From Pirellulales bacterium (lineage in GTDB: Bacteria; Planctomycetota; Planctomycetia; Pirellulales; PALSA-1355), in NCBI GenBank assembly GCA_022844125.1, contig JALHMI010000010.1, positions 186,001 to 250,000 on the forward strand: a stretch of DNA of 64,000 nt, written 5' to 3'. The notes beneath the pieces are model-generated. The model did no database searches. It was not told where the DNA came from and saw nothing but the letters and a program-made list of their open reading frames with translations. The position numbers and the translations under genes were made by a program. Shown here piece by piece: positions 1 to 11,235 of the stretch (positions within the stretch are counted from its first letter, which is position 1; each line of letters begins with the position of its first letter).

Positions 1-26
1 CCACGAGCGAACGAGCAAGGTGCAGC

Positions 27-539
27 GTGTCGACGTCTAGGATTAACTCGCAAGTGTTCCGCGATCCAAGCTGGCTGCACTGGGCTACGACGATCCCGCT
101 GCTCGCGGGTCATATCGCCGGGATCGACGGCTGCCTGGAAGTTGCCATCACGTTTTGTGTCTGCATGGCACTGGCAATGTGGACCCGCACGCGCAGCGTG
201 GCAGCCATGCCAGTGCAAGTTCGCATCGCGTATGCCGCACTGCTCGCGATCGGAACCTCGCCCGGCATGTTTTGGGTCTACTATGTTAAACTGGTCGGCA
301 CGATAGCGATGGTCCTGTTTGGCTATTGTCCACTCGTGCGACTGCTGACACTGCTCCCTTGGAACCGCACGCAACGAATCAACAGAACTTGGCTCACGCG
401 ACTCATCCTGGCACCAGCACCGGGGGGACTATTCGACTGGTCGAACTCGAGCCATGCCAAAATCGCCGCCTCATGCTCCTGTTCCTGCGCCCTTCCACCT
501 CGTCCTCAGCCGCCGGGTCGCGTCGCTCCGTTGGCTTAG
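27..539 (+). CDS. uncharacterised small membrane protein (possibly frameshifted near its C-terminus)
   Basis: Hydrophobic segments (WLHWATTIPLLAGHIAG, MFWVYYVKLVGTIAMVLFGYCPLVRLLTLLPWNR); the reading frame becomes low-complexity after a G6 run at 422-427. Confidence 0.45.
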   Translation: MSTSRINSQVFRDPSWLHWATTIPLLAGHIAGIDGCLEVAITFCVCMALAMWTRTRSVAAMPVQVRIAYAALLAIGTSPGMFWVYYVKLVGTIAMVLFGYCPLVRLLTLLPWNRTQRINRTWLTRLILAPAPGGLFDWSNSSHAKIAASCSCSCALPPRPQPPGRVAPLA

Positions 540-707
540 GCCTGGGGCATGGCTCAGCCACCGCTTCATCACAGCTTCAGGCTGAATCTGTCAGTCTGGA
601 GTACTGACCGACGGGGTCAATTCAGTTTCGCGCGATTGACGTTGATCTGGTACGATAAACGCGTCGTGCGAGCCCTACTTCAAGCGAGTTCTGCGGAGGT
701 CGGCATC

Positions 708-1373
708 ATGTCCACGGGTCCTTACATCTTCACGCGACGCACTTTTCTAGGCACGATGGCTGCCGGTTCGTTTGCCTGGGCGGCGCCTGGCGCTCTGGCC
801 GAAGAACTCGCCCGCACACCGCACCAGACCGAGGGCCCGTTCTATCCCGATCGCCTGCCGCTGGATACCGACAACGATCTGTTGATTCTGAACGACAGCC
901 TATCGCCGGCGGTAGGTGAAATCACGCACCTTACGGGTCGCATCCTCAGCGGTAGCGGCGAACCTCTCCGCAACGCCGTGGTCGAAATCTGGCAATGCGA
1001 CTCGGGCGGCGCGTACCTGCACAGCCGCACCGGCAACGCCGACAAACGCGACAGCAACTTTCAGGGCTTCGGTCGTTTCCTTACCGACTCCAAGGGGCAG
1101 TACTACTTCCGCACGATCAAACCCGTCCCCTATCCCGGCCGAACACCGCATATTCATTACAGGGTGAAATACCCCGGCCAGGAAGAATTCACGACGCAGT
1201 GCTACATCAAGGGGCACCCGCAGAACGAACGTGATTTCTTATTCAAAGGGGCCGGCGGCCAGAAGGAGCGCAACCTGCTCTGTGCCGACTTCCAGCCGCT
1301 GGAAGGCTCCAAAGTTGGCGAGCTCCGGGCTAGCTTCGACATTGTCCTGGGCTACTCGCCGCGGCAGGGTTAA
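708..1373 (+). CDS. intradiol ring-cleavage dioxygenase-like protein (protocatechuate 3,4-dioxygenase beta-like) with Tat-type signal
   Basis: RRTFLG near the N-terminus; EGPFYPDRLP, VVEIWQCDSGGAYLH, PGRTPHIHYRV motifs. ORF opens at 549 but ATG 708 fits the signal peptide. Confidence 0.85.
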   Translation: MSTGPYIFTRRTFLGTMAAGSFAWAAPGALAEELARTPHQTEGPFYPDRLPLDTDNDLLILNDSLSPAVGEITHLTGRILSGSGEPLRNAVVEIWQCDSGGAYLHSRTGNADKRDSNFQGFGRFLTDSKGQYYFRTIKPVPYPGRTPHIHYRVKYPGQEEFTTQCYIKGHPQNERDFLFKGAGGQKERNLLCADFQPLEGSKVGELRASFDIVLGYSPRQG

Positions 1374-1512
1374 GTTGCCGAGTCACCCGCGGTTTTGACC
1401 AGGCAGGCTCGCCGGCCGAGCGGCGCAAGGTCCGATCAATCGCGCTCGCCCGCCGGCGTGCCTTTTGCTACGCTGAAGGTGCGTTTCACATGCCCTTTGG
1501 AGCCCGAAAATC

Positions 1513-2664
<1,152 letters not shown>

Positions 2665-2715
2665 TCGCTCCATCGTACGCGCAACCTACTGGACGCTTTA
2701 GTCCACGAGTCACGG

Positions 2716-3510
2716 ATGACCCGTCGCCTGCTCATCACCTCCGCGCTCGTTCTCAGCCTGCTGGTCGGCTGCGCAACGTGGCGGGCCGCGCCGCAATTGC
2801 CGGTCGGCAACTCGATGGTGCTCGATCAATTGGTCGTCTTCAGCGATTCGCCACTGCCGCGACATCACCGCTTGCTCGAAGAGCTCAGGGCCTTGCGAAC
2901 CACGGTGAGCACCAAGCTCCAATTGCCAATTTCGGACGAGCCCATCCACGTGTACTTGTTCTCGACGGCCGACAAGTTCGAAGCCTTCTTCCGCACCTAC
3001 CACCCCACGCTGCCGCGCCGCCGGGCGTTCTTCGTCGAGACGGATACTCGGCTGAGCGTCTATGCTTATTGGGGTGACCGCGTGGCTGAGGACCTTCGCC
3101 ATGAGGTCGCGCACGGTTATCTACATGCCGTGGTGCCGAATCTCCCGCTCTGGCTCGATGAAGGCCTGGCCGAGTACTTCGAGGTCCCCCGCGGCATGGA
3201 TGGGGTGAATCGACCGCACGTGCAGCAACTTGTGGCCCAAGGCATCGATTGGCGGCCCGACATCGTGCGACTTGAACAGCTAAGTACGACAGCCGAAATG
3301 ACCCAACTCGACTACGCCGAGAGCTGGGCCTGGGTACACCTGATGCTGGAAACTTCGCCGCAAAACCGCACCATGCTACATAACTACTTGCAGTCGCTGA
3401 TCCAAATGGCGCCGCCGCAGCCGCTCTCGCTTTCACTGCGACAAGTCGACCCCGGCTGCCAGCAGCACTTGGCGAATCACGTCAAGATGCTCAATCATGC
3501 CTTGCAGTAG
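2716..3510 (+). CDS. putative lipoprotein with zincin-type metallopeptidase motif
   Basis: Lipobox LLVGC; HEVAH (HExxH) followed by LWLDEGLAEYFE. Confidence 0.75.
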   Translation: MTRRLLITSALVLSLLVGCATWRAAPQLPVGNSMVLDQLVVFSDSPLPRHHRLLEELRALRTTVSTKLQLPISDEPIHVYLFSTADKFEAFFRTYHPTLPRRRAFFVETDTRLSVYAYWGDRVAEDLRHEVAHGYLHAVVPNLPLWLDEGLAEYFEVPRGMDGVNRPHVQQLVAQGIDWRPDIVRLEQLSTTAEMTQLDYAESWAWVHLMLETSPQNRTMLHNYLQSLIQMAPPQPLSLSLRQVDPGCQQHLANHVKMLNHALQ

Positions 3511-4472
3511 AGCGTCGAAGCATCGACCTGCTGAAAGCCCAAGTTTGCGAACACTCCCCGGGCCGCCGCATTCGCTTCCGGCACGTGAACCTCGACCAGT
3601 GAAATGCCTTGCGATTGTAACTGGCGAATCGTTTCGCCCAGCAAATTCGTGGCTAACCCGCGGCGACGCTGCTCGTCCGGAACAACCAGGTCGACAATCC
3701 CCGCGGCGTGGACGCCCCAGGCGCCAGTCATGGTTTCGAGCGACCACACATAGACACTCGCCAGGCTCGGTCCGCCTTCACGCTCGGAAAGCGTCCAACG
3801 CGTGCGCTCAAACGGCTCGAACATCACGGCATCCCACCACGTCTCGCTCGGCGGATCGATCATCGTCGAGAGCCGCGTGGTACGGCGAATTTGCATTTGC
3901 TGTCGATCGACCACGGGCCGAAACCCGGCCAGGTCTCGCTGCAGGATGACTGACCGCGCACAGGGTCGATAACGCGCCTCGAGGAAAAGCTCACGCTGCG
4001 TGGTGTCGGAGTCCAGCACACCGGAAAGCTCACTGCCGCCGTACAGGCCGTAGTAGAAGGGGGACATCGGATACCCACCGCCGCCATACAGCGTGGTTGC
4101 GCCATGCGACGTCAGATACTGCTCAGCCCGGCGCAGCAGCTCGCGAGCCACCTGCGGATCGGCATCCGGTCGCGTCAACACCAGGCTCGTCACGCCCTGC
4201 TCGCGACACAAGTTGGAACCCTGGGAGTCGGGTCCAAACCCGGCGTGAGCGAATCCCAGCAGTTTCTCATCGTCTGCGGCGACGATCAGCCCGTCACGAT
4301 CGAACGTGGGCTTCGAAAGCACATATCGTTCGAGCAGCGCCACCGACATCGGCTGCATCAGCCCGCGACTGGCATGCTGGCTGCGCCAGATTTCCGCCAA
4401 CTGCGGGGGGTCGGTATTGCGAAACGCGCGGTACTCGATCAAAGCGGCAATCTCGTGGGACACCTGATTCAT
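3495..4472 (-). CDS. GNAT family N-acetyltransferase (two-part)
   Basis: DLVVPDEQRRRGLATNLLGETIRQLQSQGISLVEVHVPEANAAARGVFANLGFQ typical GNAT core; ATGA overlap with the upstream Rieske gene. Confidence 0.8.
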   Translation of the reverse strand: MNQVSHEIAALIEYRAFRNTDPPQLAEIWRSQHASRGLMQPMSVALLERYVLSKPTFDRDGLIVAADDEKLLGFAHAGFGPDSQGSNLCREQGVTSLVLTRPDADPQVARELLRRAEQYLTSHGATTLYGGGGYPMSPFYYGLYGGSELSGVLDSDTTQRELFLEARYRPCARSVILQRDLAGFRPVVDRQQMQIRRTTRLSTMIDPPSETWWDAVMFEPFERTRWTLSEREGGPSLASVYVWSLETMTGAWGVHAAGIVDLVVPDEQRRRGLATNLLGETIRQLQSQGISLVEVHVPEANAAARGVFANLGFQQVDASTLYCKA

Positions 4473-4777
4473 CCCAAGTCTACCAAGATCCAGTCGTCTT
4501 CAACACGTACTGGAAAGTGCGGCTGCACGATCTGCGCGTTGAATTGGTGTTGTCCGCTACGCACGTCGAACTGCCAGCCGTGCCAGGGGCAGGTCACAAT
4601 GCAGCCGTTTAACTCGCCCCGTCCCAGCGGTCCGCCCTGGTGCGGACACACACCTTCCAGGGCATAAAATGTGCCATTCACATTGAACAGCGCGATCACC
4701 CGTCCTTCGGCGACGCACTCTTTAGCCGCCGCCGAGGGCACGTCACTCACGCGAGCGAGCTTGATCCAGTTAGCCAT
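4469..4777 (-). CDS. Rieske [2Fe-2S] ferredoxin-like protein
   Basis: CPHQGGPLGRGEL...CPWHGWQFD Rieske ligand motifs. Confidence 0.9.
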   Translation of the reverse strand: MANWIKLARVSDVPSAAAKECVAEGRVIALFNVNGTFYALEGVCPHQGGPLGRGELNGCIVTCPWHGWQFDVRSGQHQFNAQIVQPHFPVRVEDDWILVDLG

Positions 4778-4852
4778 GGCCGGCAGTGATTGGGGCAGGG
4801 AACCCCCGCCGGCCGCAGCGCCAGGCGAGGATTCGTTCGCGTGAGGAATGAT

Positions 4853-5971
4853 CTAAGCAGCCTTCGCCGGGCCCGTCTTTTCAGCTTTGCGTTTGGGACG
4901 CGGCTTGTAGTCGCGCCAACGGCGATGGACCCACCAATACTGCTCCGGCGCTTCGCGGATCGTCGCCTCGAGCAGCCGAGTATACCACTGCGTGATTGCA
5001 GTGACACTCCGCATTTCGCCGTCCATCGTCAAAGGATCAAGAACCGAGATCGTGCCCATGACTTGCGACAACGGCCGATCGGCCCGCCGCGCGAAGCAGA
5101 AGATCGCCGGCGCTCCGCTGGCCAAGGGGAACAGGGCAATCGCCTTGTGGCTCGAAGCCGGCCGGCCGAAGAACTCAACCCAGCAGCCTTTGCGGCCGGC
5201 ATTTTGGTCTCCCAGAAGCGCGATAATGCCGCCCTGTTGGAGCACTTGCTCAACCGCGCCCGCGCTCCCCTCTTTCGGCAGAATGTACTGGCCTGTCATC
5301 CCGCGGAACTCGTTCACGAACCGATCCAGGTAGGGATTATCCAGCGTCCTGGCAATCGTGAACGACGGAAAGCCCAGAATCCCCAGGACAAAGCCTGAGA
5401 GTTCGAAGTTCCCATAATGCCCACAAATAATCACGGTCGGGCGATCATCGAAAAACGTGCGAATGATCTGGTCGGCGTTGACCAGCGTCACGTACTCGCG
5501 CCAGTTCGTGTGGTGAATCTTGCGGGGGGCGTGAATCACCTCGACGACGAGCAGAAACAAGTGTTCCCACATCTTCCAGCGAAGTTCGTGCCGCTCGTCG
5601 GCCGTCATCTCGGGAAAGGCATGCTTCAGGTTCTCTTCTAACAGCCGCCGGCGAATCTTAAAGACGCTGGAACAAAGCGTTGCCAAAAACCGAGCCACGG
5701 CCGCGCACGACTCAACTGGCATGGCCTGCACGACGCAGACAAAAATCCGCACGACCAGGTAGGCCACGTAATCCTTGACGTTGCTGTAGCCGGGGAGTCG
5801 CACAGGTTGTGGGATCCGATAGCGGGCGGAACTGGTGAGTTTTGCTAGCACTCTGAGCGGCGACAATTCTGCCACGCTCGGCCGTTTCATCCAAGACCGG
5901 TTCTGCTGTCGCGGTTGAGGTTGACACACAGCGCCAAATCCAGGACCTTTCGCCGCCCACAGGCAGGGCAC
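4853..5971 (-). CDS. LpxL/HtrB-like lysophospholipid acyltransferase
   Basis: GHYGNFELSG, ALLGDQNAGRKGCWVEFFGRPASSHKAIALFPLASGAPAIFCFARR, EQYWWVHRRWRDY; true start probably internal to the ORF. Confidence 0.85.
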   Translation of the reverse strand: MPCLWAAKGPGFGAVCQPQPRQQNRSWMKRPSVAELSPLRVLAKLTSSARYRIPQPVRLPGYSNVKDYVAYLVVRIFVCVVQAMPVESCAAVARFLATLCSSVFKIRRRLLEENLKHAFPEMTADERHELRWKMWEHLFLLVVEVIHAPRKIHHTNWREYVTLVNADQIIRTFFDDRPTVIICGHYGNFELSGFVLGILGFPSFTIARTLDNPYLDRFVNEFRGMTGQYILPKEGSAGAVEQVLQQGGIIALLGDQNAGRKGCWVEFFGRPASSHKAIALFPLASGAPAIFCFARRADRPLSQVMGTISVLDPLTMDGEMRSVTAITQWYTRLLEATIREAPEQYWWVHRRWRDYKPRPKRKAEKTGPAKAA

Positions 5972-6000
5972 ATCCCCCGACGTGTAGGAGGTCCACGGTT

Positions 6001-6936
6001 ATGGTCCGTTCCGGCAGCGAGCGTTGCATTCTCGGACTCAAGTCGTCCGTTCAGGCGTCGCTCTTTGGCCTGGCCTGCGCCGCCCTCGGCGCGGTCGTGG
6101 CCTCGCTCTGTTGGGCCTCGCTTGAGCTGGAAGTCGCAGCCTCACCCCGATTGGTCGAGCCCGTGCGAACGGTATCGACCAACTCCAGCCCGACGGACGC
6201 CTCCCAGCATCACGAACACCATCCGCATCACTGCGACGATTGTGCCTTTTGCCGCGCTCGGGCCAAGAAGGCGGCTGAGCAACTCAACGCACCTTTCGTC
6301 CCCATCCATAAGCGACCAGACTACGCGGTGCAATCCCCGGATATTCTGACCATCAGCGTCTCGGGCTTGGATGACGCGCCGGACGGCCAGCAGCCCATCC
6401 AGGGTGAACACCTGGTGCACCAGGACGGTAACGTGAATCTGGGCTCGTGGGGAAAGCTGAACGTCGCGGGAAAGACGACCGCCGAAATCAAAGCGGCCAT
6501 TGAGGAACTCGTCGACACAGCAAACACGAAACGAACGGTAAGCGTCTCCGTGCACGCGCAGAACAGCCGTGTGTACTACATCATTGATGAGAATGGCTTC
6601 GGCAGCGGCGATTCAATCCTGCGCATTCCCTGCATGGGCAACGAGACCGTGCTCGACGCGATTACTTCCATGGGCCCCTTGAACGAGATGGGACGTCGGC
6701 GAATTTGGATCGCGCATCCCACTCCCGGCGGCGACGTCGACACAGTTACCCCTATCAAGTGGCACTGGACATCGCCGACGACGGTCGTGGTCACGAATCC
6801 CACCTTGCAACCTGGCGACCGTGTCTTCATAGCCCGCCAGCCCTCCTGGGTGGCTTTTGTCGAGCACGCCGGTCAGCTCGCGCATGCGCGCCAAGCCAAG
6901 CAAGTGCCTCCCGCACAACCGGTCGAAGTCAAATAG
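6001..6936 (+). CDS. polysaccharide export (Wza/SLBB-like) protein with His/Cys-rich N-terminal segment
   Basis: PDYAVQSPDILTISV...GEHLVHQDGNVNLGSWGKLNVAGKTTAEIKAAIEE and SLBB-like C-terminus LQPGDRVFI; HHEHHPHHCDDCAFC near the N-terminus. Confidence 0.8.
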   Translation: MVRSGSERCILGLKSSVQASLFGLACAALGAVVASLCWASLELEVAASPRLVEPVRTVSTNSSPTDASQHHEHHPHHCDDCAFCRARAKKAAEQLNAPFVPIHKRPDYAVQSPDILTISVSGLDDAPDGQQPIQGEHLVHQDGNVNLGSWGKLNVAGKTTAEIKAAIEELVDTANTKRTVSVSVHAQNSRVYYIIDENGFGSGDSILRIPCMGNETVLDAITSMGPLNEMGRRRIWIAHPTPGGDVDTVTPIKWHWTSPTTVVVTNPTLQPGDRVFIARQPSWVAFVEHAGQLAHARQAKQVPPAQPVEVK

Positions 6937-6968
6937 CAAGCCGGCGATTCGCAAAACGCCGTCAGGCG

Positions 6969-8105
6969 CTATTTCTTCACCTTCTTCGACCGCGCTTGCA
7001 GCACCGGGTCGCTCGCCAGCGGCAGCTTCACGGCTTTGCCGGTCTCGGCGGCCTTATAGATGCCGAGGATAATCTCGACCGAGCGGCGTCCCTCGGGACC
7101 GTCGACTGCCGGTTGGCGATTTTCGATCACCGCATCAAGCAAATCGCGGAACTGCTCGGTATGCCCGTGATGACCGATCGCACTGGGGTCGCTCGCCCCG
7201 CCGGCCGTGCTGATCCGTTCGGCCATTCGTTTTTTGATCGCCGCGTCGCCGCGTCCTTTCTTGGCGAAGTCCCAAGCCACGACATCTTCTTCCTCCATCG
7301 CGGCGCTCCCCTCGGAACCGTGAATCTCGATTCGCTTGAGATAGCCGGGATAGGCCGCCGTCGTGGCTTCGATCACGCCCAGCGCGCCATTGGCGAACTT
7401 GACCGTGGCCACCACAGTGTCTTCGACGGCAATTCGCTCGTGGGCGAGCAGGCCAGCCTGGGCGGTGATCTCGACCACGGGCCCCATCAGCCAGGTGAGA
7501 ATGTCGACGCTGTGAATCGCCTGGTTCATCAAAGCGCCACCGCCATCGAGTTCCCACGTCCCGCGCCAGGCGCCGCTGTCGTAGTAGGCCTGCGAGCGGT
7601 ACCACTTCACGTACGACTCACCCAGCGTCAGCCGCCCGAAACGGCCTTCCTCCATGGCACGCTTCAGCTCGATGCTCGAGCGATGAAATCGGGAGGGAAA
7701 AATTGCCGACAGTTTAACCTTGTTCTTCTCGCACTCGCGAATGATCTGATCGCAACGCTTGAGCGTGATTTCGAGCGGCTTCTCCACGATCACGTGCTTG
7801 CCGGCCCGCGCGGCCGCGACCGCGGGCTCCATGTGCGCGCCGCTCGGCGTGCCAATCGTCACCACGTCCACGTCCGGATCGGCCAGCATGTCTTCGAGTT
7901 TGTGGTACGCCCGGCAACCTTGGGCAGCGGCCAACCGATCGGCCGAGGCCGGGAACGAGTCGTAGCAGGCGACAAGCTTCGCCCCGCGGATGTCCGCAAT
8001 GGCCTTGGCGTGAAAGCCGGCAATCATGCCACAACCGACGATCCCAAACCCAAACGTCCGCGTTTTTGCCACCGTGCCAATCTCCGAGAGGTGCGGAATC
8101 TTCAA
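6969..8105 (-). CDS. Gfo/Idh/MocA family oxidoreductase
   Basis: FGIVGCGMIAGFHAKAI Rossmann start; VEKPLEITLKRCDQI (EKP motif); GGALMNQAIHSVDIL. Confidence 0.93.
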   Translation of the reverse strand: MKIPHLSEIGTVAKTRTFGFGIVGCGMIAGFHAKAIADIRGAKLVACYDSFPASADRLAAAQGCRAYHKLEDMLADPDVDVVTIGTPSGAHMEPAVAAARAGKHVIVEKPLEITLKRCDQIIRECEKNKVKLSAIFPSRFHRSSIELKRAMEEGRFGRLTLGESYVKWYRSQAYYDSGAWRGTWELDGGGALMNQAIHSVDILTWLMGPVVEITAQAGLLAHERIAVEDTVVATVKFANGALGVIEATTAAYPGYLKRIEIHGSEGSAAMEEEDVVAWDFAKKGRGDAAIKKRMAERISTAGGASDPSAIGHHGHTEQFRDLLDAVIENRQPAVDGPEGRRSVEIILGIYKAAETGKAVKLPLASDPVLQARSKKVKK

Positions 8106-8162
8106 AACCAGGAAAGCCGCGATTCTAAGACCCGTCGCGGCCGAAGGAAAGGGTTCCGCCGC

Positions 8163-9032
8163 TTACAGCTTCACGCCGGACAAGTACATGATCCACAAAT
8201 TGAGCATGGTCCAGCCGTTGATGCCTGCGTGGATCACCAGCGACGGCAAAATCCGATGTGTCTGCCGGTAAGCGTATCCCAGGAACAACGAGAGCACGAA
8301 GATCGCAACCGGATCGGGCCCCGCCGAAAAATGCATCCCCGCGAAAACCAGCGACGCGACGACTAGCGGCGCATAGCCAGGCCGCTCGCTGGCCTCGGGA
8401 TCGTGCGCTTGTCGCAGGCGAACTTGCTCCCCTTCCAGCCAGCCTTGGAGCACCACGCGAAACACGAATTCTTCCAACCAGGGGGCGATGCAGAACGCCG
8501 CGATTGTCGCTCCGATCATCAGTGTGAGCGTCGCACCGTCCTGGGTGAACTTGATCAGTGGATGGTCCGAGGGAATTTCCAGATAGTGCGTAAAAAACAA
8601 CTGCACGAGCAGTACCGGCACAATTGCTGCCAGAAACAACCATGCACCGCTGACCACGTCCTTGGCAGCGAATCGAACATTCCAGCCCAGGTCGCTCGCC
8701 GTGGCGCCGCGCAGCATCAAGTGGCCAACGGCCAATGCAAACCACAGCACCCGGGCAACCGACTGAAACAAAAGCATCCAGAGAATGGCCGTGCGATCGT
8801 CGTCCCCCGCGATTGCGCGCGCCCCGCCGGCCGCCAGAAATTCGAACCCCAGAAAGGCCACTGCCAGGAGCAGGACGTCCGAACCGCGCCAAGGCCCCGG
8901 TCGCCGTGGACTGAATTCGATCGGCGCGCGTCGCTCGCGCAACGTCAGCCCAATTGCTGTCCACGCCCCGAGGCTGCCGAGCAGCACCAATCCGCCGAGC
9001 AGGTTGATGACGGGCGAGACGGGTTCGTTCAT
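8163..9032 (-). CDS. CPBP (CAAX/Abi-type) intramembrane glutamic endopeptidase family protein
   Basis: WLEEFVFRVVLQG (EExxxR-like), SLVFAGMHF, HAGINGW motifs; multiple TM segments. Confidence 0.85.
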   Translation of the reverse strand: MNEPVSPVINLLGGLVLLGSLGAWTAIGLTLRERRAPIEFSPRRPGPWRGSDVLLLAVAFLGFEFLAAGGARAIAGDDDRTAILWMLLFQSVARVLWFALAVGHLMLRGATASDLGWNVRFAAKDVVSGAWLFLAAIVPVLLVQLFFTHYLEIPSDHPLIKFTQDGATLTLMIGATIAAFCIAPWLEEFVFRVVLQGWLEGEQVRLRQAHDPEASERPGYAPLVVASLVFAGMHFSAGPDPVAIFVLSLFLGYAYRQTHRILPSLVIHAGINGWTMLNLWIMYLSGVKL

Positions 9033-9079
9033 GCTCGCTCGCGCTCAATGCGGCCCCAGTGCTTCGCGATCCACAGAAC

Positions 9080-9703
9080 CTATCGCGACGCCCGTAGCAG
9101 TTGGATTGCCTTCTGGATGTAGGCCACGCCCGAGTACAGCGTCAGCAACACGGCGGCCCACACCGAGACCGAAACGGTCCACTGGAGCCACTCAGGCTGT
9201 TCACCTTCCACGCTCAAGGCGTAAAGTACGACGCCGGCGGCGATGCACTGCAGGAGCATCTTGAGCTTGCCGGCCATGTTGGCCGAGAAGTCAGCGCCTT
9301 CGCCCTCCAGGTAGCTGCGCAGTGCCGTGACCAGCAGTTCCCGACCGACAATGACGGTCGCCATCCAGGCCCTGACGCCGGATTCCGGAATCGCCACCAG
9401 ATAGATGAACGTGCCGCAGATGATGATCTTGTCGACGAACGGATCGAGGATCCGGCCCAGGCTGGTCACCTGGCCATACTTGCGCGCCCAATAGCCGTCC
9501 AGCCAGTCGGTGCTCGCGGCGATGATGAACAGCACCAGGCTCGTCTGATAGTAACCCAGGCCGATCAGCACGAACAACACGATCGAGAGCAGCAGCCGTA
9601 GCGAAGTGAGCTGGTTGGGAACATTGAAGAGCGGCTGCTCAGCCGCCGGCTTTTCGGTGACGAGCGACATGGCTGGAGCGCCTCCTGACGACGTTCTTCG
9701 CAC
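9080..9703 (-). CDS. pgsA: CDP-diacylglycerol-glycerol-3-phosphate 3-phosphatidyltransferase
   Basis: NVPNQLTSLRLLLSI; DWLDGYWARKYGQVTSLGRILDPFVDKI (CDP-alcohol phosphatidyltransferase motif). Confidence 0.92.
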   Translation of the reverse strand: MRRTSSGGAPAMSLVTEKPAAEQPLFNVPNQLTSLRLLLSIVLFVLIGLGYYQTSLVLFIIAASTDWLDGYWARKYGQVTSLGRILDPFVDKIIICGTFIYLVAIPESGVRAWMATVIVGRELLVTALRSYLEGEGADFSANMAGKLKMLLQCIAAGVVLYALSVEGEQPEWLQWTVSVSVWAAVLLTLYSGVAYIQKAIQLLRASR

Positions 9704-9716
9704 AAGAGCCGAATGA

Positions 9717-11156
9717 CTACCGCGGCTTACCGACCGCGACGCCTACTAGATCATAATCACTGGTAGCGACAATTTCACACCGCACAAGCTGGCCGGGCTT
9801 CAGCTTTCTACCGGAAACATAGATCACGGCGTCCACGTCCGGAGCGTCGGCCATCGAGCGGCCAATCCAGGCCTCCTCGCCCGGCACGCGGCTGTCGATG
9901 ATGACGTCCACCTGCCGACCAATCTGCTGCTTATTCCAGGCAAACGCCAGATCCTGCTGTACTGCCATCAGCCGGCTGCGGCGATCTTCCTTGACTTCTT
10001 CCGACAAGTGGTCCGGAAGTCGGGCCGCCGGCGTATCCGGTTCGAACGAGTAGCTGAATACGCCCAGCCGCTCGAATTTCTGCTGCTGGACGAACTCAAC
10101 CAACTCTTCAAACTGCTCGTCGGTCTCGCCAGGAAAGCCAGAAATGAACGTCGTCCGCACGGTCAAGTTCTTGACTCGCGCGCGGAGCTTAGAGAGCAAG
10201 GTTTCGGTCGAAGCCCGATCCACGCGGCGCTGCATCCGCTTGAGCATCGTGTCGTTAATATGCTGTAGCGGCAGATCCAGATAGGGGATGATTTTCTTGC
10301 TCGTCGCGATCCGTTCGATCAGGTCGTCGCCAAAGTACATCGGATAGAGGTACATCAGACGGATCCACTCAATCCCCTCGACATTCTCCAGCTCGCCGAG
10401 CAGCTCGGTGAGCCGCGGTTCGCCATACAGGTCGATCCCGTAGTAGGTCGTATCCTGGGCAACGATCACGAGCTCACGCACTCCGTCAGCCGCCAGCTCC
10501 TTGGCCTCAGCCACGACTTCTTCAATCGGCTTCGTGGCGTGTTTGCCCCGCATCTTCGGAATCGCGCAGAACGTGCACAACCGGTCGCATCCTTCGGAGA
10601 TCTTCAAAAAAGCGAAATGCCGCGGCGTGATTCGCAGTCGGCCGCGATCGATCAGCGGCACCGCCGGCGCCGGATTGAACACCGATCGCTGTTCGTCCAA
10701 GCCGCCGATCAACCGGTCGGCCACTTTGGTCACTTCCTCGCGGCCGAATACGCCCACCAGGTGGTCGATCTCAGGCATGGTCTCCAGCAGGGCTTCCTTC
10801 TCGCGTTCGGCCAGGCAGCCCGAGACGATCACCCCGCGAATCTTCCCCTCGCGCTTCAGACCCAGCATCTCCTCGATGGCGGAAAATGATTCGGTGCGAG
10901 CCCGTTCGATAAAGCCGCAGGTGTTCACGACGACAAAATCGGCCCCGGCCGGTTCGTGCACCAGCTTGTAGCCATCGAGCTGCAGGAGACCCAGCATCCG
11001 CTCGCTATCGACGAGGTTCTTCGGGCAGCCAAGGCTCACGAAGGCGTAAGTGCCCTTCGTCGTAGCGGGGGCTGGCGGGGCAGGGGCGCGTTGCGAAGTG
11101 GTGGACAAGGCGGGAGTAATCCGTCGAGGGAAATTGCCGAAAGTCAGTGGGTTCAA
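9717..11156 (-). CDS. rimO: ribosomal protein S12 methylthiotransferase RimO
   Basis: SLGCPKNLVDSERMLG, ISEGCDRLCTFCAIP (radical SAM CxxxCxxC), LPLQHINDTMLKRMQR. Confidence 0.93.
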   Translation of the reverse strand: MNPLTFGNFPRRITPALSTTSQRAPAPPAPATTKGTYAFVSLGCPKNLVDSERMLGLLQLDGYKLVHEPAGADFVVVNTCGFIERARTESFSAIEEMLGLKREGKIRGVIVSGCLAEREKEALLETMPEIDHLVGVFGREEVTKVADRLIGGLDEQRSVFNPAPAVPLIDRGRLRITPRHFAFLKISEGCDRLCTFCAIPKMRGKHATKPIEEVVAEAKELAADGVRELVIVAQDTTYYGIDLYGEPRLTELLGELENVEGIEWIRLMYLYPMYFGDDLIERIATSKKIIPYLDLPLQHINDTMLKRMQRRVDRASTETLLSKLRARVKNLTVRTTFISGFPGETDEQFEELVEFVQQQKFERLGVFSYSFEPDTPAARLPDHLSEEVKEDRRSRLMAVQQDLAFAWNKQQIGRQVDVIIDSRVPGEEAWIGRSMADAPDVDAVIYVSGRKLKPGQLVRCEIVATSDYDLVGVAVGKPR

Positions 11157-11207
11157 GAACTTGATTCAATCCTATCCGATCGGGTGCGGACTGGCGAGGG
11201 TGGCTGC

Positions 11208-11235
11208 TTGCCAAGCACTTCGGCGTTCCTATAAT
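11208..11235 (+). promoter_or_regulatory. sigma70-type promoter (TTGCCA - 16 bp - TATAAT)
   Basis: ttgcca at 11208-11213, tataat at 11230-11235, 16-bp spacer; upstream of the ImmA-like CDS at 11289. Confidence 0.55.

Noticed and set aside
6705-8366. 553-aa ORF on + strand opposite the Gfo/Idh gene
   Set aside because: Shadow ORF from high-GC codon usage; the minus-strand oxidoreductase has clear motifs.
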